This document shows positions 23,932-34,538 of a stretch of DNA of 64,000 nucleotides, piece after piece. The DNA is taken from contig NC_026657.2 of assembly GCF_000004075.3 (NCBI RefSeq), positions 32,226,732-32,290,731 of the forward strand. Reading direction: 5' to 3'. The notes under the pieces are model-generated. The model saw nothing but the letters and a program-made list of their open reading frames with translations, ran no database searches and had not been told where the DNA came from. Both the position numbers and the translations under genes were made by a program. Position 1 is the first letter of the stretch; every line of letters begins with the position of its first letter. The stretch is from Cucumis sativus (Eukaryota; Streptophyta; Magnoliopsida; Cucurbitales; Cucurbitaceae).

Positions 23932-26900
23932 TCAGAGCAGTTTCTTCCGTCTTAATGGATGAGTTTCTGAACTTGTACTGCACAGAAAACAGGGTTCGGT
24001 ATCAGTGTTTGTTAAATGCGATGAGCACTAAAGAAAAATAGCCCTCAGAACTTGAGCGTGAAGTGCATATATGTAATTTTAAATTTCTTTGAAAAATAAT
24101 CACAATGAAGCGCTGAGGAACGCAGAATTCAATGAAGGCACCTCATTTCTTGGATGCGAGGTGTAGAGAATGGCAATTTTAATTTCACTACTTTATTATG
24201 GATTCTAGTCATCTGGTTAATACAACCGTTACATCCTTGACATTACATAGTTATCCTAAACCAAAATAACAATGGGGTGTGTGGGAAGGGAGAGTAACTA
24301 AAACTAGCTACTATTTAAGTATGAAGAAACTAACTGATGATATTTCTGTCGAAATCTTATGGAGTATCTAGAAATGATAGATTCATCATTGCCATCATCA
24401 GAAGATTTTTCTTCTTCAGTGATAATTGCACAAGTAGCTTCATCTTTATTATCATTAGTTTGGTATTGTAAATCTTCCTGCACAGCTGCTGGTTCAACTG
24501 GTCCACGATCTTCATGCAGAATTTCATGAATGCCATGCTGCTTTGTGGCATTTTCGCCATCTTCCAGTTCTGCAGCATTGCCTTCAGACTCTTGATCCAC
24601 CAATTCCACTGCTGTATTTCCATGACACTCTTGGTCAACCAATTCTGCTGCTGTGTTTCTGGGACACTCTTGGTCTACGAATCCATTGTCGTCTTTCTCA
24701 CTTGATAAAACATCAGGGGCTACTCTCGAAAGACTTGACTCATTTTCCCTATGATTGGTATTGGCAATATCCATCTGCTTTGACAGCTCTATTGTTTGCT
24801 CTGTCGATCGATGGTCAACAACTTCACTTACATGTTCTCCATCTAGAGTTACTTGATTGTCTTTATTTTCCATGTCCACATCTTCACAAATTTTAGCAAC
24901 ATCCTCAACTCCAGCTCTTTGTGAAGGATCAAGATTTTTGGGTTGCAATACCTCTTTAAAACCTATTGAGTGATGTACCAAATCACTACGAAAAAAAGAA
25001 GTAACATTTTTCTTTGCCAATGCAGCATGCTTCTTAGCTTCAAGGTATTCTGATATAGCAAATGAATACAAGCAGAAAGGACAACGAAAGTCACCTTCAT
25101 CGTTCATCGCAGCCAAGGAACCCAAACACTTGGCATGAACCACCAAAGGACAATCACCAATATTGCAAGAAAGCAACTGACCGCCTTCATTACACTTCAC
25201 ACAAACTGTTAAATCAGTCCTGTCAGCTACTAGAAAAGAATCTGAATCAACCATACATTGAGAACTAAGGAATTCCTTTTTTCTCATGGCAATATCTATT
25301 GTTTCGTGATATCCATCACTATCACTCGACATATCTTTCTCTTCCTCATCAGGAATCATGCCAACATCACTATATGTAGCAACAGTTGTTGACAGAAATC
25401 CACTGTGAGAAACAGGATTCGTTTCATTTACATGATGATCGTGTCGAAAGTTACTTTCGGAATTGTTAGGGCTGCTGTTATCCAGGTTTTCTTCAGCAGG
25501 GGAATGATTAGGTGCTTTTGGTTCAAAAGGCAGTTCACTTCCATCTCCCACTTTCTTGGCATCAACAACTTCAAGCATCTCACCATCTTGTGTACTACCC
25601 AACACAGTATAACAAGGAATACCTGATTCACCTAGATGCAATTCATCAGTAGCAGTACATTGTGCACCATTCTTTGACCCAGAATGCTCCTCCTCTACAA
25701 GCTTGTCTTCCACCAAATTTATCTGATGTCTATCTAAGTGATCAGTATCATCTCTCCCAATTTGCAGCCCACTTCTTTCAGACGAATCTTCATCAGTAGC
25801 AGTAAACTGTGCAGACTTCTTTGACCCAAAACCCTCCTCCTCTACAAGTTTGTCTTCCTCCAAAGTTATCTGATGTCTATCTAAGTGATCGGTATCATCT
25901 CTCTCAATTTGCAGCTCACTTCTTTCATCAGATGAATCTTCAACAACCTCTGTTCCATGTGAAGAAGCCACTTCCTGTCCTGAATACAAATTATGTGCAG
26001 AGTGATGCTTAAGCTTCTTAACATTTATGAAACCATCATCACAACCAGGTACCTGTCTAGCCTCATCTTCAGATGTAAAGTCAATGCTACTCCTTTTAGA
26101 TGGTAATAAACTAGAGCTAGATGGGGTCACCACTGACATTCTTCTTTCATCCTCAAGTGGAGGGCTTCCTTTACCTTCTTTTTTACCCTGAGAACTAGAG
26201 GAGTTATTATCAAGTCTCCTATCGAGCTGAACACAATCCACATTATTCAGAGAAGTGCCATCCTTCTTATTTATGGGTGTCAACCCACTCTTCTGCATTA
26301 AGAAATCAGCATAAGGATGTGTGCCATCGAGAATTGAATCTTTCAGCTGTAAAAGAAGAAATAAAACAACCATGTTATACATGACCATACATGAAGAAGA
26401 GGATGGAAGCAAATAAATCAGAGAAAAGTCTTGAATTCTCTTCACCTGAAGTAATGTGCAACGCATGGATGCTCTTTTTTGGTCAATGAAAGGCTTAACA
26501 TCCCATTTTAACATATCTGGTCCAGCCACTCCTAAGGCAGATTTTGGAGTCTAACAAAAGCCAAAAAGAAAAAAGATGAAATTTCTACTTCAATGCATAC
26601 CCAGTTCTAGAAGGCCAGAAAGTGTTTATCCGATAAAGAAATACCTTGGGGCCTGGAAATTAAGAAATACAATACAAAGTTTTTTAAACACTATTACCTC
26701 ATTATAGATGCGTTTAACAACATCTAGACAGCTCTCAGATGAATCAAACATAACTTTTGATTCTTGAGCAGGACGACTATTTTCTCCAATATCATCTAAA
26801 GGACGAAACAATCCCTCCAAGCATTTCAAAGCAACCATCTCCCCAGCATTATTTCTTTTACCATCAAGTAATTCTGAAGCCGTATTAATTACATCTATAA

Positions 26901-27096
26901 AAAGAAAAAATATCGAATTATAGAATTAAAACCTACAACAAGAGAAAGAAAAAAGAGGATCCTAATTATAAAGCGGAAGTAGAGAATTAATACCATGTAA
27001 TAGAGATGGTTTCACTTGATCGAAACTTGCAAGGGCTTCGATGGTCCAACGCCAAGCAAGAGCTGAACTAGAAGCAGATCCAGTTTCGTTCTCCAT
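23932..27096 (-). CDS. PHD-finger protein with truncated C-terminal Myb/SANT region
   Basis: Probable nuclear chromatin reader. Exons: 26994-27096, 26698-26894, 26446-26550, 24335-26346, 23932-23977 (TGA); 2463 nt, 820 residues. The N-terminus (MENETGSASSSALAWRWTIE) starts a conserved helical region in the first three exons. Residues about 517-559 form a Cys4-His-Cys3 PHD finger (CVKCNEGGQLLSC, CPLVVHAKC, CPFC). The middle is acidic and low-complexity, with a 49-residue tandem duplication (about 25.64-25.93 kb) and three copies of a VDQE..GN motif (about 24.56-24.70 kb). The last exon is inferred: donor CATCA|GTTAGT to acceptor TTTTCTGTGCAG gives PLRRKKLL then TGA, where related plant proteins continue into a Myb domain with WTAEEE. 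The same frame past the stop reads TAVEEETLL. If this last intron is not used, the protein ends at 24304 with a few extra residues instead. Family function is unknown to me. Confidence 0.8.
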
Positions 27097-27789
27097 TGGA
27101 AATCAATACACAAACCGAAAGAAAATTCAACGAACTTGCTGCATTAGCAATATGATTTTAAAGAAAACTATGAAGGATGAAGGGGTTTATTCATCAGGCT
27201 ATAAAGACGATGATTTTGTGGTGTTGGGGCATTTTAATGAACCGTCGAAGTTAGAAAAACGAACGATTTACAAACGATGAGTCGCTGAATAACAGAAGAA
27301 TTTGAAGATGATATGGAGATTTCGATGAACGACAACAAGATGAGCGAAGAAAATCAAAGGAGATTTTGAAGAACAGTGAAAGAGTTCGAATTGGTCGTTA
27401 CCACACGAAAAATTCTTCTTTTGAACTATCCTTTTCTCTCTCTTTCTCTTATTGTAAGAGATTTCCCCCTTCTTTATATATATATTCTTTTAGAAAAAAA
27501 TTCACACTTTTATGTTTAGTTATTGAAAATGAGATTTTGAAGTATGAAAACATTAAAATATGTTTAACTTTTCGGAAGAATAGAATGAATAATATCTTAT
27601 CATTAGTCTTTGATGATAATCGCTAATTTCAAAATCACTTGGCAAGTTTTGAAAGTATCCATTAATTGAAAAATGCTACATTTGGCTCTCCTTATTAGTT
27701 TACCTCTACATATTGAGTTCTAGGTGTTTATTTGTAGAGAGGAAATGTAAAAGGATGATTTTGAAATAGAGACCTTCCTAAAATTCTTA
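27097..27789. promoter_or_regulatory. Shared bidirectional promoter region (PHD gene / MEF1)
   Basis: Only 693 bp separate the two divergent start codons, so both leaders and core promoters must lie here. A CT-rich stretch ending in tatatata sits at about 27.43-27.49 kb. I cannot place transcription starts. Confidence 0.5.
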
Positions 27790-29586
27790 ATGCTTCTTTC
27801 AACTTCAACCGCCATTAAACCCTCACAAAACCCTCTCAATCAAAACAGCTTTGAACAAAACTACAGGCAAATTTGCAACCTTCTTCTGTCCTTTACCCGT
27901 TCCCGATCACTCCGTCAAGGCCTTCAGCTCCATGCCCACATTCTCAAATTCGGATTACAAACCATTCCTCTTGTTTCCCATAATCTAATCAACTTATACT
28001 CCAAAACCCAATTGCCACTTTTTTCTCTGCAGGTTTTTGATGAAACCCCCAAAAAATCTTCCACCACTTGGAGCTCTGTTATCTCTGCTTTTGCCCAAAA
28101 TGAGGCCCCTTTGCTTGCTCTTCAGTTCTTTCGTCGAATGTTAAATGATGGGGTTCGTCCTGATGATCATATTTATCCCAGTGCCACTAAGGCTTGTGGG
28201 TTTTTGCGTAGGTCTGATGTTGGGAAATCTGTACATTGTCTTGCTGTGAAGACTGGATATTATTGTGATGTGTTTGTTGGAAGCTCGTTGGTGGATATGT
28301 ATGCCAAATGTGGAGAGATTGGGGATGCACGTCATTTGTTTGACGAAATGCCTGAGAGGAATGTGGTGTCTTGGAGTGGGATGATTTATGGGTATGCTCA
28401 ATTGGATGATGGTGTTGAGGCACTGACATTGTTCAAGCAAGCTTTGATTGAGGATGTTGATGTTAATGACTTCACATTCTCGAGTGTGATTCGTGTTTGT
28501 AGTAGCTCCACATTTCTTGAATTAGGGAAGCTGATTCATGGATTGTGCTTGAAGATGAGCTTTGATTCCTCGAGCTTTGTTGGAAGTGCTTTGATTTCTT
28601 TGTATTCCAAGTGTGGGGTTATTGAAGGGGCTTATCAAGTTTTTGATGAGATACCCACTAGAAATCTTGGCTTGTGGAATTCAATGCTGATAGCCTGCGC
28701 TCAACATGCTCATACACAGAGAGTGTTTGGTTTATTTGAAGAAATGGGAAATGTGGGGATGAAACCAAACTTTATTTCTTTTTTGTCTGTCCTCTATGCT
28801 TGTAGCCATGCGGGATTGGTTGAAAAGGGACGAGAATACTTCAGTCTAATGAGAGATTATGGGATTGAACCAGAAACTGAGCACTATGCCTCTTTAGTGG
28901 ACTTGCTTGGGCGAGCTGGAAAGTTACAAGAAGCAGTTTCCGTGATCAAACAAATGCCAATGCGACCCACTGAATCTGTTTGGGGAGCTTTGTTAACAGG
29001 ATGTAGAATCCATAAAGATACAGAAATGGCAGCTTTTGTGGCTGATAGAATATTAGAAATGGATAGTAGTAGCTCAGGTTTACACGTTTTGTTATCTAAT
29101 GCATATGCTGCTGCTGGAAGATACGAAGAAGCAGCCCGGATGAGGAAAATGCTGCGAGACCGAGGCGTGAAGAAGGAGACTGGTTTGAGCTGGGTTGAGG
29201 AGGGAAACAAAGTTCACACATTCACTGCAGGTGATAGATCTCATGCTAAATGGGTAGAGATTTATGAGAAACTGGAAGAGTTGGAGGAGGAAATGGAGAA
29301 AGCTGGCTATGTTGCAGACACAAGTTTTGTGCTGCGGGCAGTCGACGGTGAGGAGAAAAACGAGACGATTCGATATCACAGTGAAAGATTAGCCATCGCA
29401 TTTGGACTCATTACCTTCCCACCAGGAAGACCTATAAGAGTCATGAAGAATTTGCGTGTTTGTGGTGATTGTCATGCAGCTATAAAGTTCATGTCCAAGT
29501 GCTGTGGAAGGGTTCTCATTGTTCGAGACAACAACAGATTTCATAGGTTTGAGGATGGAAAATGCTCATGTGGTGATTATTGGTGA
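27790..29586 (+). CDS. MEF1: Mitochondrial RNA editing factor MEF1, PLS-class PPR protein with DYW domain
   Basis: Site-specific C-to-U editing factor; Arabidopsis MEF1 (At5g52630) acts on mitochondrial transcripts including rps4, nad7 and nad2. Single exon, 598 residues (Arabidopsis 588), as is usual for this class. The N-terminus is Ser/Thr/Asn-rich and free of acidic residues, consistent with an organelle transit peptide. PPR repeats follow: KSSTTWSSVISAFAQNE, FVGSSLVDMYAKCGEI, RNVVSWSGMIYGYAQ, SFVGSALISLYSKCGVI, KPNFISFLSVLYACSHAGLVEKG in part, and LVDLLGRAGKLQEA. Then E/E+ motifs (ESVWGALLTGCRIH, GLSWVEEGNKVHTFTAGD) and a complete DYW deaminase-like domain with HSERLAIAFG, CGDCHAAIKFMS and terminal CSCGDYW. 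The zinc-binding/catalytic HxE and CxxC are present. The match to MEF1 is strong through the whole length as remembered. Confidence 0.93.
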   Translation: MLLSTSTAIKPSQNPLNQNSFEQNYRQICNLLLSFTRSRSLRQGLQLHAHILKFGLQTIPLVSHNLINLYSKTQLPLFSLQVFDETPKKSSTTWSSVISAFAQNEAPLLALQFFRRMLNDGVRPDDHIYPSATKACGFLRRSDVGKSVHCLAVKTGYYCDVFVGSSLVDMYAKCGEIGDARHLFDEMPERNVVSWSGMIYGYAQLDDGVEALTLFKQALIEDVDVNDFTFSSVIRVCSSSTFLELGKLIHGLCLKMSFDSSSFVGSALISLYSKCGVIEGAYQVFDEIPTRNLGLWNSMLIACAQHAHTQRVFGLFEEMGNVGMKPNFISFLSVLYACSHAGLVEKGREYFSLMRDYGIEPETEHYASLVDLLGRAGKLQEAVSVIKQMPMRPTESVWGALLTGCRIHKDTEMAAFVADRILEMDSSSSGLHVLLSNAYAAAGRYEEAARMRKMLRDRGVKKETGLSWVEEGNKVHTFTAGDRSHAKWVEIYEKLEELEEEMEKAGYVADTSFVLRAVDGEEKNETIRYHSERLAIAFGLITFPPGRPIRVMKNLRVCGDCHAAIKFMSKCCGRVLIVRDNNRFHRFEDGKCSCGDYW

Positions 29587-30698
29587 TTGATATTTAATTC
29601 AAGGAGGAGCTTACAACATGACCAAGTCACTCCCTAATACTTGCAAGTGGAGAAGCAAGAATACTTTCTATATATATCAAATTCAAAAGGTTAGGTTCTT
29701 AGGTGACTAAATATATTTCTTTTCAAATTTTTACGATGATTTACATCTTTTTAGTTTATAATTGCTAGAGTTGAATTTGAAGTCAAATATAAAAACAAAA
29801 AATTTATCTTTTTCGTAAAAAGGCTTTTCTTTTTAGCTTTCAAATTTTGGTTAGAATTGTTTAGAGTCTCAAGACTCGTTGCCTTAAAATTACACACTAG
29901 CTTTCGTTAATATGTTATACCAACATATTTAAAAGTTTCTTTGGTTCCAAAATTATGTAGTAGAGATCAAACTATCATTTTTAAAATTGTAATTAATGTT
30001 TTATCTATTGAAGTATGTATTTTATTTTATAGCAATTCTTTTTAAGTGTCAAAGGAAAAAAAATGTACTTGAATAAGTTCGGTTAAAACAAACGCACGGT
30101 CGAGCTATTAGTTTATATGATATTTTAGCACATAGATTAAAAAAGAACTTTTTTTCTAGTTTTCTACAATATTCCTCCAACCATACACATCAAAGGACAA
30201 TTTACTTATAAAAAATTTGAGACAAATTTTTTTATTTATTTACTTTTGCAAACTTTTTGTTGATACGAGGGATTTTTGTGTCAATTGTCCCTAAATCTCA
30301 CTATTGATGACTTATATTGCTTCCTTCAAAAATGATTATTTCCTACACAATTGTTTTACAAAAAAAAATGTAGGCAATTAACGTAGGATGTATGAAAAAA
30401 TCATATCACACTACTAATTTTATTTATTGATGCAATCATATTTTAAACTTTTACAAATATTTACGATCCACTTTTAAATGAATATAATGAATATCTAACA
30501 TTGAATAAATGTATAACATATATTAAGATCAAATTATCACATCAAGTTATCACCTATATTAACGTTTTAGGTTTCTTTTCAAAAAATGTTTTACAAATAT
30601 AACCAAAAAAAATTAAAAGTTAGCTACAATTTTTTAAAAAATATTTTGCTATCCTATGTGTTTTTATCAATCAATGTAAAAAAAAAAGTAAATTATAA

Positions 30699-30747
30699 AA
30701 CTTTGTGGTACCTTTAATTTTACAACTTTGTGGTACCTTTAATTTTA
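30699..30747. repeat. 24-bp perfect tandem duplication
   Basis: The unit beginning aactttgtggtaccttta occurs at 30699-30722 and again at 30724-30747, with one base between. Confidence 0.85.
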
Positions 30748-31114
30748 ATCAATTTTTCCGTCCATATATTATGTAATACATGAGTTAATGTGAATTGAAT
30801 AATTTTAATTTTGACCCTTGATTTTTAAATATTCTGACATCTATTTGTTGGAAAAAGTATATTAATTAATAGTTAATTGTTAGGCTATATTAATGTTAAA
30901 GTTAAAAATAGACATTCTATAATAGCAAAATATTTAAACTATTTACAAAATATAACCAAATTCATTCTAATCTATTTAAATTATTCTATAAATATTTTTT
31001 TTCTTTTTATTGTTATCATAACAATATCCCTCCTTCCGTCTATATTAATTTACGAGATAATATAAAAATGAATCTGATCATTATAATTTAAACAAAATAA
31101 TTAACTTACCAAAA

Positions 31115-31171
31115 TGACAAACTAAATTAGGTTTAAAGGTTTTTTTGACAAACTAAATTAGCTTTAAAGGT
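31115..31171. repeat. 26-bp tandem duplication, one mismatch
   Basis: The unit beginning tgacaaactaaattag occurs at 31115-31140 and 31146-31171, differing at one base and separated by T's. Confidence 0.85.
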
Positions 31172-32310
31172 ATTTTTTTTTTATTATTGTTTATAATAAA
31201 AAAAGGAGAACCAGAACGAGGCCAGGCCAAAACCAAACACAGTAATTTTTTTAATTTTTTTTTAAAGGAATCTTTACAGCTTCATCTAGTAAAACAAACA
31301 CATTAGACTTCTAAATACCAAAATGGTGAGATTTTCACACAAATTTTTTTAGACATTCTAGAAGTTAAGAGAACCCAAAATAAAATGAAAATTCAAGGCT
31401 AATTTTCAATTATCATAAACAAAGAAGTCATCCTTTGAAACTTTCATTTTACAAATTAACTATACTCCACCTATGATTTCCAGAATGGATGTAATCTAAA
31501 AATATACAAAATATCAAGAGAACAAAAAAAAGCATCTATTTCTAAAAGATTATAGAAAGATTTGGGCACATGAATATTATCTCTAGAAGATTATTAAAAT
31601 AACAAGTATCCAAGAACTGATCCTTCAAACAAATCAATATCAATTGATTGTGACTTGACCTATTAGAAAATTACCCCAAAAATTCCTGTTAACCCAATCA
31701 TTCCATTGGGATAATCTACAAAAGAATCCATGTTCTTATCTTCCCGTAAAAGGATGGCCCAAACAAAAACCCACTACTTGGGAATCAAGTTCCTTCCCTA
31801 AACAAGTCTCTAATCAATCTACGATCTCTTTTTCATTGAGTTCTTCACAATGAATGAAGAAGAAAATGGAAGATTAAAGAAGTGGGAATTGGTTGGTTTA
31901 GTAAATGAATGAAGTGATGAATTAAGATGTGAATGTGATAGGGATGTTCATTACAATTAAACATGATGCTCCTCACAACAAGTGATTTTGAGAGACAGAA
32001 AAAATGCTTATAGATCTAAAATTTTTCAAAATATTGAAAAAAGCAAAAGAATAAAACCTAACCTGGCTTCTAATTTTTTCGACATTAACTACGAGGTTTT
32101 CTCACTTTCCTGACTTAACTTTTGGTTGTACTAAAAATGGTGAAATGAATCATCTCCTTCTTCAAGTGAGGGCTACACTAACTTCCCTCCCTTTGCCTGG
32201 TTACTATGGATCTTTACTTCCCATGCCGACACAAAAATCGAAAAAACAAAAAAAAGGCATGTTATATACCAAAATATAACTGTAGTTAACTACCTCCACC
32301 GAAACAACTT

Positions 32311-34416
32311 TCACTGCTGTTGTGCGACGAGATGATCGAGCTGCATTTGTTCCAGCCATGCTCCTAATGCAGCATGATCAACTGACTCCATTTGTGAGTT
32401 CATGTTAGAACTCTCACCAGAGGATACAAAACTATCGACACCCAAATTGGGATGAGCCTGTTTTTCTTTTATCTCAGTTGGAGATTCTTTCACAAGTGAT
32501 TGAACCCATGATAAATCTGGCTCTTCTCCATTGTTCCCGAGCTCAAAAGACGACGATCGCCGAAGTTTACCCATTTCATCTGCATTGACTGCCCAATCAG
32601 GTCTTCCATTAGAAGGTCCCCATTTGGACCAAGAATTTGCAGGGGAACCAACAATAGAGGGAGAATTGGAACCGAGTTCACGCGAACTGAGGCTGCGAAA
32701 CTGTTGTTTCTCTCTCTGAGCTAACATGGACAATCGAGATCCCACCGGTGAGATGGGTTCCAGATTTCGTGGAGACATCCTCCCAGATGATGGAACACCA
32801 AAAGAGGCCTGCAACAGAGGGTGATCAACATTTTTAGGAGAGAAATTTGTATTTATTGGTGATAACATATTCTGTTGCTGCTGAAATTGATTGATAACTG
32901 CTGATTTGTGTGTAGGGGAAAAAACAGCAGAAGCCAGAGATTGATCAGAGTATCTGGGAGATGAACTCTCAGCAGAGAAGAGATCATCGAGATTTGAGGG
33001 GGTCATAGTTTTCATACGACCAGAACGGTTCAATGAATTTGAACTCAAAGGTGGTTGAGAAAGACAATTCAAGTCGTTAAGGAGCTGTTGTTGTTGCATA
33101 TCAAAATCACTCAGATAATCGAAGTCCTCTACAGGCATGTCTCTTGCACTCAAAGAAGATCTTAGGCGGCTGGATTGAATATTGCTTCCTGGAAGATGCA
33201 AGGCAGGTACGTTCGGTTGGGGCCAAGGCACAGACGAGTGAGACATGCCATTGGCCGATGGAGACATCGGAGGAGTGAATGGTGATGGAGACATCACAGG
33301 GACCGAAGATGGAGAACCAGGTAGAAGGTTCATGACTGTAGTATAATCCATGGCAGAAGCCCCAGAAGTACAAGAACGAGGTGAGGGAACAGCAGAGCCA
33401 GTCGATACATACAGAGGGCGCAATTCGTCAGTTGTGTGTGCAAAAAAGCAGACTCTTCTCGAGCAATTTGTGCCATCTTTGCAAAGTCGGGTTCGATATT
33501 GTGCTGGGTGCAACCAACACTCAAACACCCCATGAGCATATTCACACATATCTCCCCGTCTGCAAGCGCCCTTCCGAAAATCAGGACACGGTACACAGCT
33601 ATAATGGAACTTTCTTGGATCCCTCCTCCTAGCATTTTCTCCAGGATGGACAAAAGGACACTCAGTCCAATCATGAGAGTAAGCACGTGAGCAAGGTCGA
33701 ACCTTGAACGAATACATTCGGAATTCATCAGTAGAGTAGATACTATTCTTGATGTCTGGAAGAGAAAGATCAACAGGGTATTCTTTCTTCTCAGATGCAG
33801 AATACATTGGAAAATCACTTAGTTTTGATTTTGTTGGAGAAGAAACTAACTCCGATGAAGAGGGGACATTCAGAGGAGACGAAGGGCGAGAAGAATGCAA
33901 ATCTCTACCTCCTGTTACAACATCAAGATTTCCTTCACCAGAAAAACCATTCGTCTTAAGAAGTTCTGTAAGGATTGATTTAAGCTCGCCATGCCTTAAG
34001 GGGGCAACAATCACATCAACAGGTCGATGTCCATTCTCATCAACCATATTAGGATCAGCACCCGCGGCTAAGAGCCGCTTCACGATATCTACAGCATTTC
34101 CAGCCCCACCTGAGGCTGCACAGTGAAGGGCAGTGCTTCTATCAAGTCCGACAGCGCGATTTACATCAGCACAAGAGAGAGAGAGAATAAGCTTCAAAAC
34201 CTCAGTGCTACCATAAGTAGCAGCAACCATTAAAGGCGTTCTCTGCTCATTAGTCATTTGCTTCGAACCACGTAGGCGACCATACCATAATCCAATTTCA
34301 TCAATACCAGAAGGGTCGCGCTCAATCGATCTCTTGAAGGCATCAATGTCATCATTAGCAGCAAGCTCGAGCAAGCTGGAAAATACATCTTCCGTTTCAA
34401 CAGTTAAGTTATTCAT
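32311..34416 (-). CDS. Ankyrin-repeat tandem CCCH zinc-finger protein (OXS2/AtC3H30 type)
   Basis: Plant RR-TZF protein; relatives shuttle between cytoplasmic RNA granules and nucleus and act in stress responses and mRNA turnover. One coding exon, 701 residues from MNNLTVETED (start 34416). The frame is open for 27 more codons upstream, but that stretch has no similarity I know, while MNNLTVETED aligns with an internal Met region of Arabidopsis OXS2 (At2g41900). Two ankyrin repeats lie at about residues 54-135 (RTPLMVAATYG, STALHCAASGG). The arginine-rich region and TZF follow: C-X7-C-X5-C-X3-H (CPDFRKGACRRGDMCEYAH), 16 residues, then C-X5-C-X4-C-X3-H (CKDGTNCSRRVCFFAH). The Ser/Pro-rich tail ends in a leucine-rich VDHAALGAWLEQMQLDHL, an export-signal-like element known in this group. 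Intact. A GA-rich leader exon lies near 35.7-35.86 kb. Confidence 0.93.
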   Translation of the reverse strand: MNNLTVETEDVFSSLLELAANDDIDAFKRSIERDPSGIDEIGLWYGRLRGSKQMTNEQRTPLMVAATYGSTEVLKLILSLSCADVNRAVGLDRSTALHCAASGGAGNAVDIVKRLLAAGADPNMVDENGHRPVDVIVAPLRHGELKSILTELLKTNGFSGEGNLDVVTGGRDLHSSRPSSPLNVPSSSELVSSPTKSKLSDFPMYSASEKKEYPVDLSLPDIKNSIYSTDEFRMYSFKVRPCSRAYSHDWTECPFVHPGENARRRDPRKFHYSCVPCPDFRKGACRRGDMCEYAHGVFECWLHPAQYRTRLCKDGTNCSRRVCFFAHTTDELRPLYVSTGSAVPSPRSCTSGASAMDYTTVMNLLPGSPSSVPVMSPSPFTPPMSPSANGMSHSSVPWPQPNVPALHLPGSNIQSSRLRSSLSARDMPVEDFDYLSDFDMQQQQLLNDLNCLSQPPLSSNSLNRSGRMKTMTPSNLDDLFSAESSSPRYSDQSLASAVFSPTHKSAVINQFQQQQNMLSPINTNFSPKNVDHPLLQASFGVPSSGRMSPRNLEPISPVGSRLSMLAQREKQQFRSLSSRELGSNSPSIVGSPANSWSKWGPSNGRPDWAVNADEMGKLRRSSSFELGNNGEEPDLSWVQSLVKESPTEIKEKQAHPNLGVDSFVSSGESSNMNSQMESVDHAALGAWLEQMQLDHLVAQQQ

Positions 34417-34538
34417 GGCTGGTTCCAAGGGATTACACAATCGAACGTAAAAAAAGGATTTCTTGAAGACGATATGGGCTTTAGCTCTAAACCACAAAAC
34501 ATGCTTCCTTCATCGGGAGAAATGCCAGCTGAACTCAT
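34413..34538 (-). CDS. Upstream ORF overlapping the CCCH gene start codon
   Basis: An ATG-initiated frame of 41 residues (start 34538; an internal ATG at 34502 gives 29 residues) ends in a TGA that overlaps the main ATG as ATGA. From the second Met it reads MFCGLELKPISSSRNPFF. If the leader intron uses the acceptor GAGTTCAG (about 34.53 kb), only the 34502 start remains. It may be a translation-controlling uORF or a frame-shifted remnant of the MCCG-type N-terminal extension of related proteins. Peptide function not established. Confidence 0.4.
   Translation of the reverse strand: MSSAGISPDEGSMFCGLELKPISSSRNPFFTFDCVIPWNQP

Larger units (their letters stand above)
29587..32310. other. AT-rich intergenic region with two short tandem duplications
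   Basis: Downstream of MEF1 and downstream of the minus-strand CCCH gene. Mostly very AT-rich. No gene found. The right end (from about 31.2 kb) presumably includes the 3' UTR of the CCCH gene. Confidence 0.5.
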
